This document shows, piece by piece, positions 8,203 to 16,130 of a stretch of 64,000 bases of DNA. Origin of the DNA: CAYNST01 sp964434105 (GTDB lineage: Bacteria > Pseudomonadota > Gammaproteobacteria > Pseudomonadales > Cellvibrionaceae). The notes beneath the pieces were generated by a model that did no database searches, was not told the DNA's origin, and worked only from the letters and a program-made list of their open reading frames with translations. The position numbers were made by a program, and so were the translations under genes. The stretch lies in NCBI GenBank assembly GCA_964434105.1, contig CAYSTJ010000003.1:1-64000 (forward strand). The letters are read 5' to 3'. Numbering within the stretch: position 1 is the stretch's first letter; each line of letters opens with the position of its first letter.

Positions 8203-9756
8203 TTACAGCTTCAAATAACCGTCAATCGGCAAAGGTGCCTGCAATTGCTCTGGTCCCAGTTTTGAAAGCAGCGTTCGATGATCGTCGTAGTTCATAGTGC
8301 AGCGCGAGAGAAACTCATCAATCCGCTTGAGACTGTAGTGTCCGGCCGCATTGCCCGGTTCCGCAAGCTGATGCTTTTCGGGGAAAATACCCATACCCGA
8401 GAACAGGCAGTACCACGAGGGTACGGGGTAGAAGCGATCAAGCCCAAGCCGCAGAATTTCTGCCTGTAAATCCTGGCTGCCGGACCAACATTGATACACC
8501 TGCGCGAGGGCGTCCGATATGCCATGCGGATTATCGCGGTTGTCCCGCCAGTAATCGGTGTCGTCCCGGGAGTTGGTCTGGTAGTGGGAAACAATATAGT
8601 CCCGTGTACCGTCGAATTGTGCGTTGATCTGCTGATTGAAAAGATCTTCATGAAGATTGGTGAATTGCCCTTGCTGAAAGTAATGCGCAAAGAGCGAGAC
8701 GGTTTGTTGAATCAGCAGTAGTGCTGTGGCCTCAAGCGGCTCGATAAAGCCCTGTGAGAGTCCGACCGCGAGCACATTCTTGTGCCAGCTTTTCTCAACC
8801 CGACCCACTTTCATTTTCAGGTGTCGTGCTTCGACGTCGCAATCGAGCAGATTCAAGTGCTGCCGCAGTTCGGTTTCAGCGGCGTCGGCCGAACAGTATT
8901 TCGAGCTGTAAACATAGCCATTGCCGAAACGGTTCATCAATGGAATTTTCCACGCCCATCCGAATTTCAGCGCGGTGGAGATGGTCTGAGATGGAATCAC
9001 GTCGTCGATCTGTGACGGAATTGCTACAGCCGCATCATTGAAAAGTTGTGATGCGTAACTTATATAAGGGGTTTGCAGTGTTTTTTGACTCAACAGACTG
9101 ACAAAGCCCGTGCAGTCCACGAACAGGTCAGCCGTATACGACTTTTGATCTTTTGTGATTAAACTGTCGATGCGGCCATCGCTGCGTTGATTTATTTGAT
9201 CGACAGTGCCAAGTCGATGGATAACTCCGCGCGCGACGGCTTTTCTTTGCAGAAACTGGCCCAACAGTTTGGAGTCGAAATGGTAACCGTAATGAATATC
9301 AAAAGGAAAATTGGGATGGGGTAGCGGCCCCAGATTGTTTTTTGCGAGATAGGCCGAAAGAAAGAACCGGTCAGGATGCGCGTCTACATCCAGGCCTTTT
9401 AACCGGGTCTGGGCATTATGAATAAACAGTGGCTGAGTATGGTCGTCTATCTGTGAAGCGAACGGATGGTAATAGCTTTCGAAGCCGGGTTTGGTCGACC
9501 AGTGTCTGAATGTGATCCCGCATTTATACGTCGCGTTACAGGCGGGCATCCACTCTGATTCGTCGATATGGAGCCGATCGAAGAACACTTTCAAAGCGGG
9601 TGTGGAACCCTCCCCGACACCAATAGTACCTATGTCGGGAGATTCCAGTACCGTAATCTCAAAATCTTTTTTTTGAAATGCGTAGCTCAGTATATTGGCG
9701 CTCATCCATCCTGCTGTACCGCCGCCAACAATTATTATTTTTCGGGGGGCGTTCAT
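8203..9756 (-). CDS. Tryptophan-halogenase-family FAD-dependent protein
   Basis: A 517-residue flavoprotein related to PrnA/RebH. It has the FAD motif GGGTAG near residue 11, the Lys-containing ATYKCGITF segment corresponding to the catalytic Lys of halogenases (about residue 78), and the WxWxIP signature as WAWKIPL (about 269). GAGG 6 nt upstream supports the ATG. Biochemically known members chlorinate tryptophan with FADH2 from a partner reductase; no dedicated flavin reductase gene is adjacent. Homologues are frequent near TonB receptors and CAZymes in polysaccharide degraders, where their substrate is unknown, so a tryptophan substrate is not assumed. It lies just downstream of, and convergent with, the beta-xylosidase gene. 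Confidence 0.85.
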   Translation of the reverse strand: MNAPRKIIIVGGGTAGWMSANILSYAFQKKDFEITVLESPDIGTIGVGEGSTPALKVFFDRLHIDESEWMPACNATYKCGITFRHWSTKPGFESYYHPFASQIDDHTQPLFIHNAQTRLKGLDVDAHPDRFFLSAYLAKNNLGPLPHPNFPFDIHYGYHFDSKLLGQFLQRKAVARGVIHRLGTVDQINQRSDGRIDSLITKDQKSYTADLFVDCTGFVSLLSQKTLQTPYISYASQLFNDAAVAIPSQIDDVIPSQTISTALKFGWAWKIPLMNRFGNGYVYSSKYCSADAAETELRQHLNLLDCDVEARHLKMKVGRVEKSWHKNVLAVGLSQGFIEPLEATALLLIQQTVSLFAHYFQQGQFTNLHEDLFNQQINAQFDGTRDYIVSHYQTNSRDDTDYWRDNRDNPHGISDALAQVYQCWSGSQDLQAEILRLGLDRFYPVPSWYCLFSGMGIFPEKHQLAEPGNAAGHYSLKRIDEFLSRCTMNYDDHRTLLSKLGPEQLQAPLPIDGYLKL

Positions 9757-9962
9757 GGTGACCTCGAAATTCGTTCATTCTCGAACCGATATTGAGACAA
9801 CGTTTTCCCTTTCACACATATCATGTGACCTGGTTAAAAAACACCCGGCAATCAATGTATTGATCTTACACATGATGCATAAGGCCGTGCGTCGAATACT
9901 GCACAGATTTAATTTTCGGCAACAACGGCTCACCGCCATTGAGACTCAGAGCAACTCCACCT

Positions 9963-10061
9963 GTAACTATTCAGCGCTTGCCGTAACCGTTCGGATTGCG
10001 TCCAGATGTATCCATTTTTTACACAGCTACGGACAAATCAGGGCTTGCGCTGAATAATTAC
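9963..10061 (+). mobile_element. MITE-like element copy B, internally deleted 99-bp form
   Basis: Both ends of the repeat family are present: GTAACTATTCAGCGCTTGCC on the left and, inverted, GTAATTATTCAGCGCAAGCC on the right. The left part keeps GGATTGCGTCCAGAT and the right part keeps the CCATTTTTTA and CAAATCAGGG segments; the hairpin centre is missing. The flanks CTCCACCT and AGTACAAC do not match, so no target duplication is left. It lies between the halogenase and cytochrome b561 genes in a 344-bp stretch with no other feature. Confidence 0.75.
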
Positions 10062-10100
10062 AGTACAACGCCTTTTGCGTACTCTGAACTGCATGCGGGA

Positions 10101-10622
10101 TTAGAGCATACGCGTAAGGGTATCGTCGCGTTGGACGAAATGGTGGAGCAGGGCGATGCCGATATGGCCGATGATCAGTACCGTTACAACCCAGGCCAGG
10201 GGCGAGTGCAGACCACCGAGGCTAGCGGCCCATGCAACCTTTTCTCCTTCTGCAAAAATCTCCACACCAAAGGCAGTCAGGCCATAGCCCCCACCCAGCA
10301 TCACCAGAATTCCAGTAATTGGCATCAGTAACATACCGGCGTACAGCAAACCATGCCCAACCTTGACCAGAATGGCCGTAGCCGGGTTTTGTTGCGGGCG
10401 CTGCCGACGCTGCTTTATCACCCAAAGCAGGCGCAATACAATCAAACCGAGCAGTAACGTGCCGATAGAAACATGCCAGGGCACCAGTGTTTGTCCTACC
10501 CAATGTTCACCATCATTGATACGATCGCCCAATTTCAGTAGCTGCCACCCGATCAGAAGCGCCATACCCCAATGAAAGATCTTGCTGATGCTGCCATAAC
10601 GTTGTTTGGAATCGTTGATCAT
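10101..10622 (-). CDS. Cytochrome b561-type membrane protein
   Basis: A 173-residue four-helix membrane cytochrome of the bacterial b561 (YodB/CybB) type, expected to bind two hemes b and move electrons between quinol and a partner such as superoxide or a periplasmic acceptor. Candidate heme ligands are His in FHWGMAL (helix 1), WHVSIG (helix 2), GHGLLYAG (helix 3) and HIGIALLHH (helix 4). The start at 10622 is set by ACGGAG 8 nt upstream and by the family N-terminus MINDSKQRYGS. The frame runs further upstream, but that extension is translated from an inserted repeat and is rejected. The inserted repeat, copy C, ends 27 bp before the ATG. Confidence 0.88.
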   Translation of the reverse strand: MINDSKQRYGSISKIFHWGMALLIGWQLLKLGDRINDGEHWVGQTLVPWHVSIGTLLLGLIVLRLLWVIKQRRQRPQQNPATAILVKVGHGLLYAGMLLMPITGILVMLGGGYGLTAFGVEIFAEGEKVAWAASLGGLHSPLAWVVTVLIIGHIGIALLHHFVQRDDTLTRML

Positions 10623-10649
10623 AAAAATCTCCGTCAGGTTTTTGATTTT

Positions 10650-10877
10650 GTAACTATTCGGCTCGTGTTGTGACTGTTCAGGTTGCGTCCAGATCTGTTC
10701 AGAGCAACGCGAAAAATATGAGTTTACTCGTGCCAATACGCCGCGCATCCTGCGCTTCGCCCTCCGGGCCGCCCGGCCAGGCGTTCAAACTGGTTCCCGA
10801 CAGGTTTGTGACCATTTTTCAACACCGCTTTCATTTACAGGTACAGGGGCAAACCCGGGCGTGAGCTGAATAGTTAC
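10650..10877 (+). mobile_element. MITE-like element copy C, perfect 8-bp target duplication
   Basis: A 228-bp element starting GTAACTATTCGGCTCGTG and ending GGCGTGAGCTGAATAGTTAC, flanked by TTGATTTT at 10642-10649 and again at 10878-10885. Read in this orientation its body closely matches the reverse complement of copy A. It carries no transposase; a 48-codon open frame inside is disrupted in copy A and is not thought to be a gene. It lies in the leader region of the cytochrome b561 gene, between a TATAAT-like box and the start codon. Confidence 0.9.
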
Positions 10878-10897
10878 TTGATTTTAAAGCTTTTGTG

Positions 10898-10926
10898 ATT
10901 ATAGCAGCACAGTTATAACACAAGGT
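10898..10926 (-). promoter_or_regulatory. Possible promoter of the cytochrome b561 gene
   Basis: A perfect -10 hexamer TATAAT occurs on the minus strand at 10898-10903. The -35 position (about 10920-10926) has only a weak match. If used, the transcript would run through the whole inserted element before reaching the b561 start codon. Confidence 0.3.
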
Positions 10927-10993
10927 CTAACGAAGCAGGCACGCTCACGCATTACACACCGAGGCTGCCTGCTGCCCGTGCCTGCGGTTCTAA

Positions 10994-11788
10994 TCAGGCA
11001 ATGCTTTCGACGATTCCTCCCTCTGCCCGCAGTGCGGCGCCGGTAGTGGCGCTGGCCTGGGGCGAGGCCGCGTAGACACTAAGACTGGCCACCTCTTCTG
11101 GCGTAGCAAAGCGCTTGAGCAGGGAAGAGGGACGGTTCTCATTCAAAAACAGGGTTTCCATCTCCTCTGGTGACACACCGCGCGCGGCAGCCAGCCCGGC
11201 AATCATATTTTGGGCTCCTTCGGTGCGGGTCGGACCGGGCAGTATGGTATTTACCGTTACACCGCTGCCAGCCAATACCTTGGCCAAACCACGGGAAACG
11301 CCTTGCAATGCGGCCTTGCTGACCCCGTAATGCACCATTTCGGCCGGAATATTGAGTGCCGATTCACTGGAGATAAACTGGATCCGCCCCCAGCGTCGTG
11401 CCTGCATACCCTGCGCGTAGTGGCGCGCCAGACGAATGCCGCTCATGACATTAACCTGGTAGATCTCTTCCCAGGCGGCATCATCAATTTCAAAGAAAGG
11501 TTTCCCCCCGTAGATACCCAGATTATTGACCAGAATGTCCACATCTGGCCGCGCTTTAATCACGGTTTGGCAACCCTCGGGTGTACCGGCGTCGGCGACT
11601 ACACCACTGACATCATCGCGGCGGCTGGCCTGTTGAATATGGGCTACAGCGCCATCCACCCGATCCTGATCACGACCAACTACGGTCACGCGGGCTCCCG
11701 CCTGGGCCAATCCAGTGGCAATCGCCAGACCAATGCCGGCGGTAGCGCCCGTGACCAGTGCTTGTTTTCCGGACAGTTCAATATTCAT
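10994..11788 (-). CDS. Short-chain dehydrogenase/reductase (SDR) family oxidoreductase
   Basis: A 264-residue classical SDR using NAD(P)H for carbonyl/alcohol interconversion. Visible are the cofactor motif TGATAGIG (about 14-21), NNLG (about 88-91), the catalytic Ser in FISSESA and the YxxxK pair in YGVSKAA (about 153-159). GGAG 9 nt upstream supports the ATG. The substrate cannot be told. It is followed upstream by a LigB-type dioxygenase gene on the same strand, 102 bp away, so the two may be co-expressed. Confidence 0.88.
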   Translation of the reverse strand: MNIELSGKQALVTGATAGIGLAIATGLAQAGARVTVVGRDQDRVDGAVAHIQQASRRDDVSGVVADAGTPEGCQTVIKARPDVDILVNNLGIYGGKPFFEIDDAAWEEIYQVNVMSGIRLARHYAQGMQARRWGRIQFISSESALNIPAEMVHYGVSKAALQGVSRGLAKVLAGSGVTVNTILPGPTRTEGAQNMIAGLAAARGVSPEEMETLFLNENRPSSLLKRFATPEEVASLSVYAASPQASATTGAALRAEGGIVESIA

Positions 11789-11890
11789 TGTTCAATTCTC
11801 CATGTGTGAGGTGACAGGTTGATGTGACGTGTGAGTTCGTATGTGAAAGCCTGATATATTGACCAATGCACATGCGCTTATTCGACAGCT

Positions 11891-12721
11891 TCAAGCGAAG
11901 CGAAACGCCGACAATTGCACCCTGAGCACCTGCTCCGTATAGACCTTGTGGCCTTTATCAATACCGGCGGCGCCGGCGGCCACCATCAGCGGGATCAGAT
12001 GCTCTTCATCGCCCGGCGGGTGACACTGATGCGCGTGGGGCGCCTGAGCCCAGGCGCGCAGGGCGCTGTGCCGTTGCTCTGGTTCCGCCTCCACAGCCTG
12101 CGTCAGCCACGCATCGAACACCTCCGACGGCGCGGTGAATTGGGGGTCACCATATCCTCGCATGTTGTGAAAGCTCATTCCACTCGCAATGATCAACACA
12201 CCCTCGTCGCGCAGAACAGTCAGCGCCTGCCCAGCGGCCAGATGTGCTTCAGGATCGAGATCTGCCTGCAGTGACAGTTGCACTACGGGTATGGCGGCAT
12301 CCGGAAACATCAATTTCAGCGGGATAAACATCCCATGATCGAAGCCCCGCATTGCATCCAGTTGCGGTCTCAGGCCGGCTTGAGCAAGCAGCGCTCCGGC
12401 ACGTTCAGCGAGGGCCGGGGCGCCAGAGGCCGGGTAGGTGAGTTCATAAGTATGCTTCGGAAAGCCGTAATAATCGTAGATCAACGCCGGTTGTTCACCG
12501 GCGGTAATGCTAAAGCCCGGCGTTCGCCAATGGGCAGAAACCATCAGAATCGCTCGGGGACGGGCGGGTAGCGTTGCGGCGACTCCGGCCAGAAAATCGG
12601 CCATCTTTTGCCAGGCATCGGCAGGGTTCCAGTCCATAAAGAAACATGGGCCGGCACCGTGAGGGATAAACAATACCGGCTGCCGGGGTAGCGCGGGAGA
12701 TGCTTTACGGGTTAGTGTCAT
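11891..12721 (-). CDS. LigB/DODA-type extradiol ring-cleavage dioxygenase-like protein
   Basis: A 276-residue member of the class III extradiol dioxygenase superfamily (4,5-DOPA dioxygenase/YgiD type), metal-dependent enzymes that open catechol-like rings. Conserved His positions are visible in IPHGAGP, SAHW, FDHGMFIPL and SFHNMRG. AAGGA precedes the ATG by 8 nt. A second, diverged member is at 19772-20629 in this window. The natural substrate is unknown; adjacency to an SDR gene and a divergent FUSC transporter suggests handling of aromatic or quinone compounds. Confidence 0.85.
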   Translation of the reverse strand: MTLTRKASPALPRQPVLFIPHGAGPCFFMDWNPADAWQKMADFLAGVAATLPARPRAILMVSAHWRTPGFSITAGEQPALIYDYYGFPKHTYELTYPASGAPALAERAGALLAQAGLRPQLDAMRGFDHGMFIPLKLMFPDAAIPVVQLSLQADLDPEAHLAAGQALTVLRDEGVLIIASGMSFHNMRGYGDPQFTAPSEVFDAWLTQAVEAEPEQRHSALRAWAQAPHAHQCHPPGDEEHLIPLMVAAGAAGIDKGHKVYTEQVLRVQLSAFRFA

Positions 12722-12891
12722 ATTTGAAATCCTTCGGTCCAGCGACCAGTGAATGCATATACCTCACTGTAGCCTGCCTGTTAAAGTAAGAGAACCGGCT
12801 ATTTCTTGCGAAGACCTTTAACTCCAGGTGCGAAATTGAAGGTACAGGCTGGCTTGCAGGGCGGATGGGTCATCAGATCCAGAAAAACCAA

Positions 12892-13086
12892 GTAAACATT
12901 CAGCGTCTGTCGTAGCTCGGATTACGTCAGGCATTGTTCGGCGCAAGGCGAACAATGCGCATTTACACGGGTATATCTCGCGCCTCGCCCTGCGCTACCT
13001 GGCCAGGTGTTCAAACCGGTTCCCAACAGGTTTGTGACCATTTTTTAACGCGGCTATGGGCAATAGGGGAGTGAGCTGAATATCAC
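12892..13086 (+). mobile_element. MITE-like element copy D, degenerate, near-perfect target duplication
   Basis: A 195-bp diverged copy that begins GTAAACATTCAGCG and ends GAGTGAGCTGAATATCAC. It keeps the central segment with CAAACCGG...CAGGTTTG and TGACCATTTTTTAACG. Flanks are AAAACCAA (12884-12891) and AAAACCAC (13087-13094), seven of eight identical. The left half differs more from copies A and C, including a GTTCG...CGAAC-like inverted repeat. It ends 17 bp before the FUSC start codon, so it probably supplies the leader of that gene. Confidence 0.8.
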
Positions 13087-13103
13087 AAAACCACAATATT
13101 TGA

Positions 13104-14192
13104 ATGGCACATGCAATGAATAATAAACAGGGAACCTCCCAGGCGCAGAGGCTATGGTCACGACTGCGACCGCTGATCGAGCTGAGCGAAAACCGACGCC
13201 CATTGGGCTTTCTGGCGGTAGCGGCACTGGCTGTTGGCATGCCGGTAGTACTGGGCGCGGCACTGGACCGTTTTTCGTCGTCGATACTGGCCGGTATGGG
13301 CGGTTTGGTGATTCTTTATATGCAGCAGACCGCGCTGTCGCACCGGCTCACCACGCTGGCGGTATGCTCCTTTGGATTTATGTTCAGTTTTTCATTTGGA
13401 GCCTTCACCAGCTTTAATCCGTTCCTGTCTGCGTTTACCCTGGGGTTGACGGTATTCGTGGTTACCGTGGTTTGTCGCTTTTACCGGTTGTCTGCGCCGG
13501 GCAGCTTTTTCTTCATTCTGGTCGCCTGTCTTTCCCGGACACTGCCCTTTGAGATTGAATTGGTCGCGGAGCGCCTTGGCACTCTGCTCTTGGGGTGCAT
13601 GGGGGCAACGCTCCTTGGGCTTCTGTACACCCTGCTGCAGGGGCTGCGTCAGGAGCAATACGGGGTAGCGGCATCGCCGCCGATGGATGAAGACCCCTTG
13701 CCGGATAGGATCGCGCTGATGCTGCAGGCTGGCGTAATCGCCCTGTTTATCGGCGGCGGGTATCTGCTGGCGTTGCTGGTCGGGCTGGATAATCCCTATT
13801 GGGTACCGGTCTCCACAGCGGCCATCATGCAAGGTGCCAGCTTCCGGGCGGTATGGCATCGCAACGTCCACAGAATTGTCGGTACGGTGATTGGCATGGG
13901 CCTGGTCTGGCTCATCTTTTCCTTTTCACCGGGCCCCTGGGTATTGGCTGTCCTGATTATGCTACTGAGTTTTGTGATTGAGATCCTGATAACCCGCAAT
14001 TATGGTCTGGCGGTAATATTCATTACTCCCCTGACGGTGATTTTTGCCGAAGCCAGCCTGGCGACAGGGGACACGGAGGCGCTGGTAATGGCGCGTCTGG
14101 TCGATATCGTGCTTGGCAGCACTATCGGCTGCGTAGGCGGTTGGTTGCTCAATCACCCACGCTGGTTTCGAGCCATCATGAGAGTGACGTAA
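13104..14192 (+). CDS. FUSC-family inner-membrane transporter
   Basis: A 362-residue polytopic protein of the fusaric-acid-resistance type (FUSC_2 region around PYWVPVSTAAIMQGASFRAVWHRN, about residues 231-254). Two blocks of several membrane helices are separated by a hydrophilic linker near residues 175-200. Characterised relatives export aromatic acids and other small hydrophobic acids. No clear ribosome site is visible before the ATG at 13104 or the in-frame ATG at 13116. Its TAA is directly followed by the ATG of the LysR regulator gene, so the two form an operon. Confidence 0.82.
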   Translation: MAHAMNNKQGTSQAQRLWSRLRPLIELSENRRPLGFLAVAALAVGMPVVLGAALDRFSSSILAGMGGLVILYMQQTALSHRLTTLAVCSFGFMFSFSFGAFTSFNPFLSAFTLGLTVFVVTVVCRFYRLSAPGSFFFILVACLSRTLPFEIELVAERLGTLLLGCMGATLLGLLYTLLQGLRQEQYGVAASPPMDEDPLPDRIALMLQAGVIALFIGGGYLLALLVGLDNPYWVPVSTAAIMQGASFRAVWHRNVHRIVGTVIGMGLVWLIFSFSPGPWVLAVLIMLLSFVIEILITRNYGLAVIFITPLTVIFAEASLATGDTEALVMARLVDIVLGSTIGCVGGWLLNHPRWFRAIMRVT

Positions 14193-15107
14193 ATGCTGGA
14201 TCGTTTTACCAGTATGCGGGTTTTTACCCAAGCTGCTATCCATGGCAGCCTGTCGGCGGCGGGCCGTGCGCTGAATATGTCACCGGCCATGGCGACCAAA
14301 CATGTGGATGCGCTGGAGGCCCGATTGGGGGTCAAGTTATTGCATCGCACCACTCGGCGCCTGACGCTGACAGATGCAGGCAGTGATTATCTTGACGCCT
14401 GCCGTCGTATCCTCCAGGAACTCGATGAGGCGGAGTCAGACGTGGCAGCACAGCGAGTTGAGGTGGTCGGGCGGCTGCGTATGAACGTCCCGCTCTCCTT
14501 TGGCGTTCGCTTTATCGCACCGCTGCTTCCGATGTTCAGTCATCGCTATCCTCAAGTCGAAGTCGAGCTTGGCCTAAGCGATGCACAACACGATCTGGTG
14601 CACGAAGGGTGGGACCTCGCGATTCGCATCGGTCATCTTGCCGATAGCTCGCTCAGGGCACGCCGCCTGGGAGACTGCTCAATGCAGGTGTGTGCTTCAC
14701 CTGATTATCTAAAACAGCATGGCACACCACGCAAGGTGGCTGAGCTTTCCGGTCATAACTGCTTGAGCTATACCTTGTCCACCCCGCAAGGCCAGGGCAT
14801 CTGGTCCTTCGGTCGTGAAGGCAAGGTACAGATACCGGTGCAGGGTAATTTCAAAGCCAATAATGGCGACGCCCTGTTGGCCGCTGCCGTGGGAGGGCTG
14901 GGTGTTATTTACCAACCGAATTTCATTGTAGCGGATTCACTGGAGCGCGGTACCCTGAGGGCATTGGCGCTGGACCAGCCCACGCTTAACCTGGGTGGCC
15001 TGCATGTGCTGTTTCACGCTGACCGACGCCCACCCGCCAAGACTCGAGCGATGATCGATTATCTGGTCGAGGCCTTTCAGCGTGATGCTGGTAATTTCGA
15101 TCTGTGA
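14193..15107 (+). CDS. LysR-family transcriptional regulator
   Basis: A 304-residue regulator. The N-terminal winged helix-turn-helix is visible at FTQAAIHGSLSAAGRALNMS (about 10-29), followed by LGVKLLHRTTRRLTLTDAG, then the periplasmic-binding-protein-like effector domain (about 90-295). It is of the CrgA/DmlR-like group by its SFGVRFIAPLLP segment. It starts immediately after the FUSC stop with no gap, so it is probably translated from the same transcript and may control that exporter and the divergent SDR/dioxygenase pair. Confidence 0.92.
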   Translation: MLDRFTSMRVFTQAAIHGSLSAAGRALNMSPAMATKHVDALEARLGVKLLHRTTRRLTLTDAGSDYLDACRRILQELDEAESDVAAQRVEVVGRLRMNVPLSFGVRFIAPLLPMFSHRYPQVEVELGLSDAQHDLVHEGWDLAIRIGHLADSSLRARRLGDCSMQVCASPDYLKQHGTPRKVAELSGHNCLSYTLSTPQGQGIWSFGREGKVQIPVQGNFKANNGDALLAAAVGGLGVIYQPNFIVADSLERGTLRALALDQPTLNLGGLHVLFHADRRPPAKTRAMIDYLVEAFQRDAGNFDL

Positions 15108-15227
15108 TATGGGCAAGGTTATCTCCCCCTGCCGCTCGTTCAAAGGGACGTCAAATTACACAAAAGCTATTTTCAATCGCGCAGACTGTGGTGTCTGGAT
15201 CAACACATAGCAAGCAGCGATGGTTCA

Positions 15228-15320
15228 GTTAAAAATGGTCACTATTCAGGTCGTCGTAACTGTTCATTGCGTCCAGATTTGTTCAGAGCAAGGCGAAAAA
15301 TGTGTTTACTCATGTAGATA
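15228..15320 (+). repeat. Partial, rearranged copy E of the MITE-like repeat
   Basis: The segment contains an end-like CACTATTCAGG, then GCGTCCAGATTTGTTCAGAGCAAGGCGAAAAATGTG, split here as GCGTCCAGATTTG and GAGCAAGGCGAAAAATG, matching the body of copies A and C. The right end is missing and a TTAAAAATGGTCAC piece from the opposite end is joined in front. It is a relic in the 352-bp gene-free stretch after the LysR gene, which otherwise shows nothing. Confidence 0.65.
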
Positions 15321-15459
15321 CCCTTCGACTTCATCGTCATAGAGAATTAACATTGTCCATGCAAATTTATTCAATGGGACGTTGGAAAATTTCATCTTAA
15401 ATTTCCTAACAAAAAATCGGAACTCGACAAATTTATCAGGCAACAAAAGCAAAGGTGTA

Positions 15460-15804
15460 CTAATCCTGATCTATCATCAGGGTGGCTAGTGCAACCAGCT
15501 TGTCAATTCTTTTGTTGACCACATTGAGTTGTCTATAAATCTCCGAGCCCACTAATACTATCCACAGCAACCCGAATAGATACAAAAAGTGATCGCCAGC
15601 ATCACTCAGCCATTTACCATTCAGGGCAAGGTAGATTATGAGCACTCCGATTATTCCGCCAAGATTCCAGCTGACAATAAAATGCCACCGTTTTTTCCCG
15701 AGACGCTCTACCTCCGATATCAGCTTGCGAAGGCTTACCTTCCTTTGTATGGCACTATCGAGGTTGGGCGCAGGGATATCATTCTTGGCTTCAGATGTGC
15801 TCAT
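15460..15804 (-). CDS. Small membrane protein of unknown function
   Basis: A 114-residue protein not recognised as any family. It has a charged N-terminal region with a short helical stretch (LRKLISEVERLGKKRW), then two hydrophobic segments (about residues 42-60 and 70-88) and a C-terminal amphipathic helix QLNVVNKRIDKLVALATLM. The start at 15804 is chosen because AAAAGG lies 7-8 nt upstream; an ATG 33 bp earlier lacks a suitable site. The preceding short gene on the same strand ends 23 bp away, so they may be an operon. Confidence 0.5.
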   Translation of the reverse strand: MSTSEAKNDIPAPNLDSAIQRKVSLRKLISEVERLGKKRWHFIVSWNLGGIIGVLIIYLALNGKWLSDAGDHFLYLFGLLWIVLVGSEIYRQLNVVNKRIDKLVALATLMIDQD

Positions 15805-15827
15805 AAAAAACCTTTTCAGGAATCCAG

Positions 15828-16112
15828 CTAGTGACATTCTCTTTCGATTTTAGCTTCAGTTTGCTGTTGGCACCACTGCAGCGCTTGAGTAGTCAAGCTT
15901 CCACAGCCTGAACCAACCGCCCACCCTGCGCCCAATCCATAGCCGTATCGGAAAGGATCTGGAGTACGAAGAAAGCCAAATCTTCCGAGAAGGCCACCTG
16001 TTACCATGCACATGGATCGCCATGAAGTACCATAATTATCCTCGCATTGTTGACCGACAGCCTGTGAGCTTTCAATACACTGTTCCCTTTCTCTCTCGTT
16101 CCGTGTCCTCAC
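15828..16112 (-). CDS. Short cysteine-rich hypothetical protein
   Basis: A possible 94-residue protein starting with GTG after AGGATGGG. It has a charged N-terminus (RTRNEREREQ), six cysteines including C12, C23 and the C-terminal pair around WCQQQTEAKIEREC, and a glycine-rich middle (YGYGLGAGWAVGSGCGS). No family is recognised and no signal peptide is visible. It fills the space between two genes in the same direction, which supports coding, but the evidence is weak. Confidence 0.35.
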   Translation of the reverse strand: MRTRNEREREQCIESSQAVGQQCEDNYGTSWRSMCMVTGGLLGRFGFLRTPDPFRYGYGLGAGWAVGSGCGSLTTQALQWCQQQTEAKIERECH

Positions 16113-16130
16113 CCCATCCTGGATTGGTCG

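Noticed and set aside
10623..10748. N-terminal extension of the cytochrome b561 frame
   Set aside because: The added 42 residues are translated from the leader and the inserted mobile repeat; the ribosome site and family start are at 10622.
10718..10864. 48-codon open frame within MITE copy C
   Set aside because: The matching frame in copy A has an early stop, and the product has no family; it is a chance frame in a non-coding repeat.
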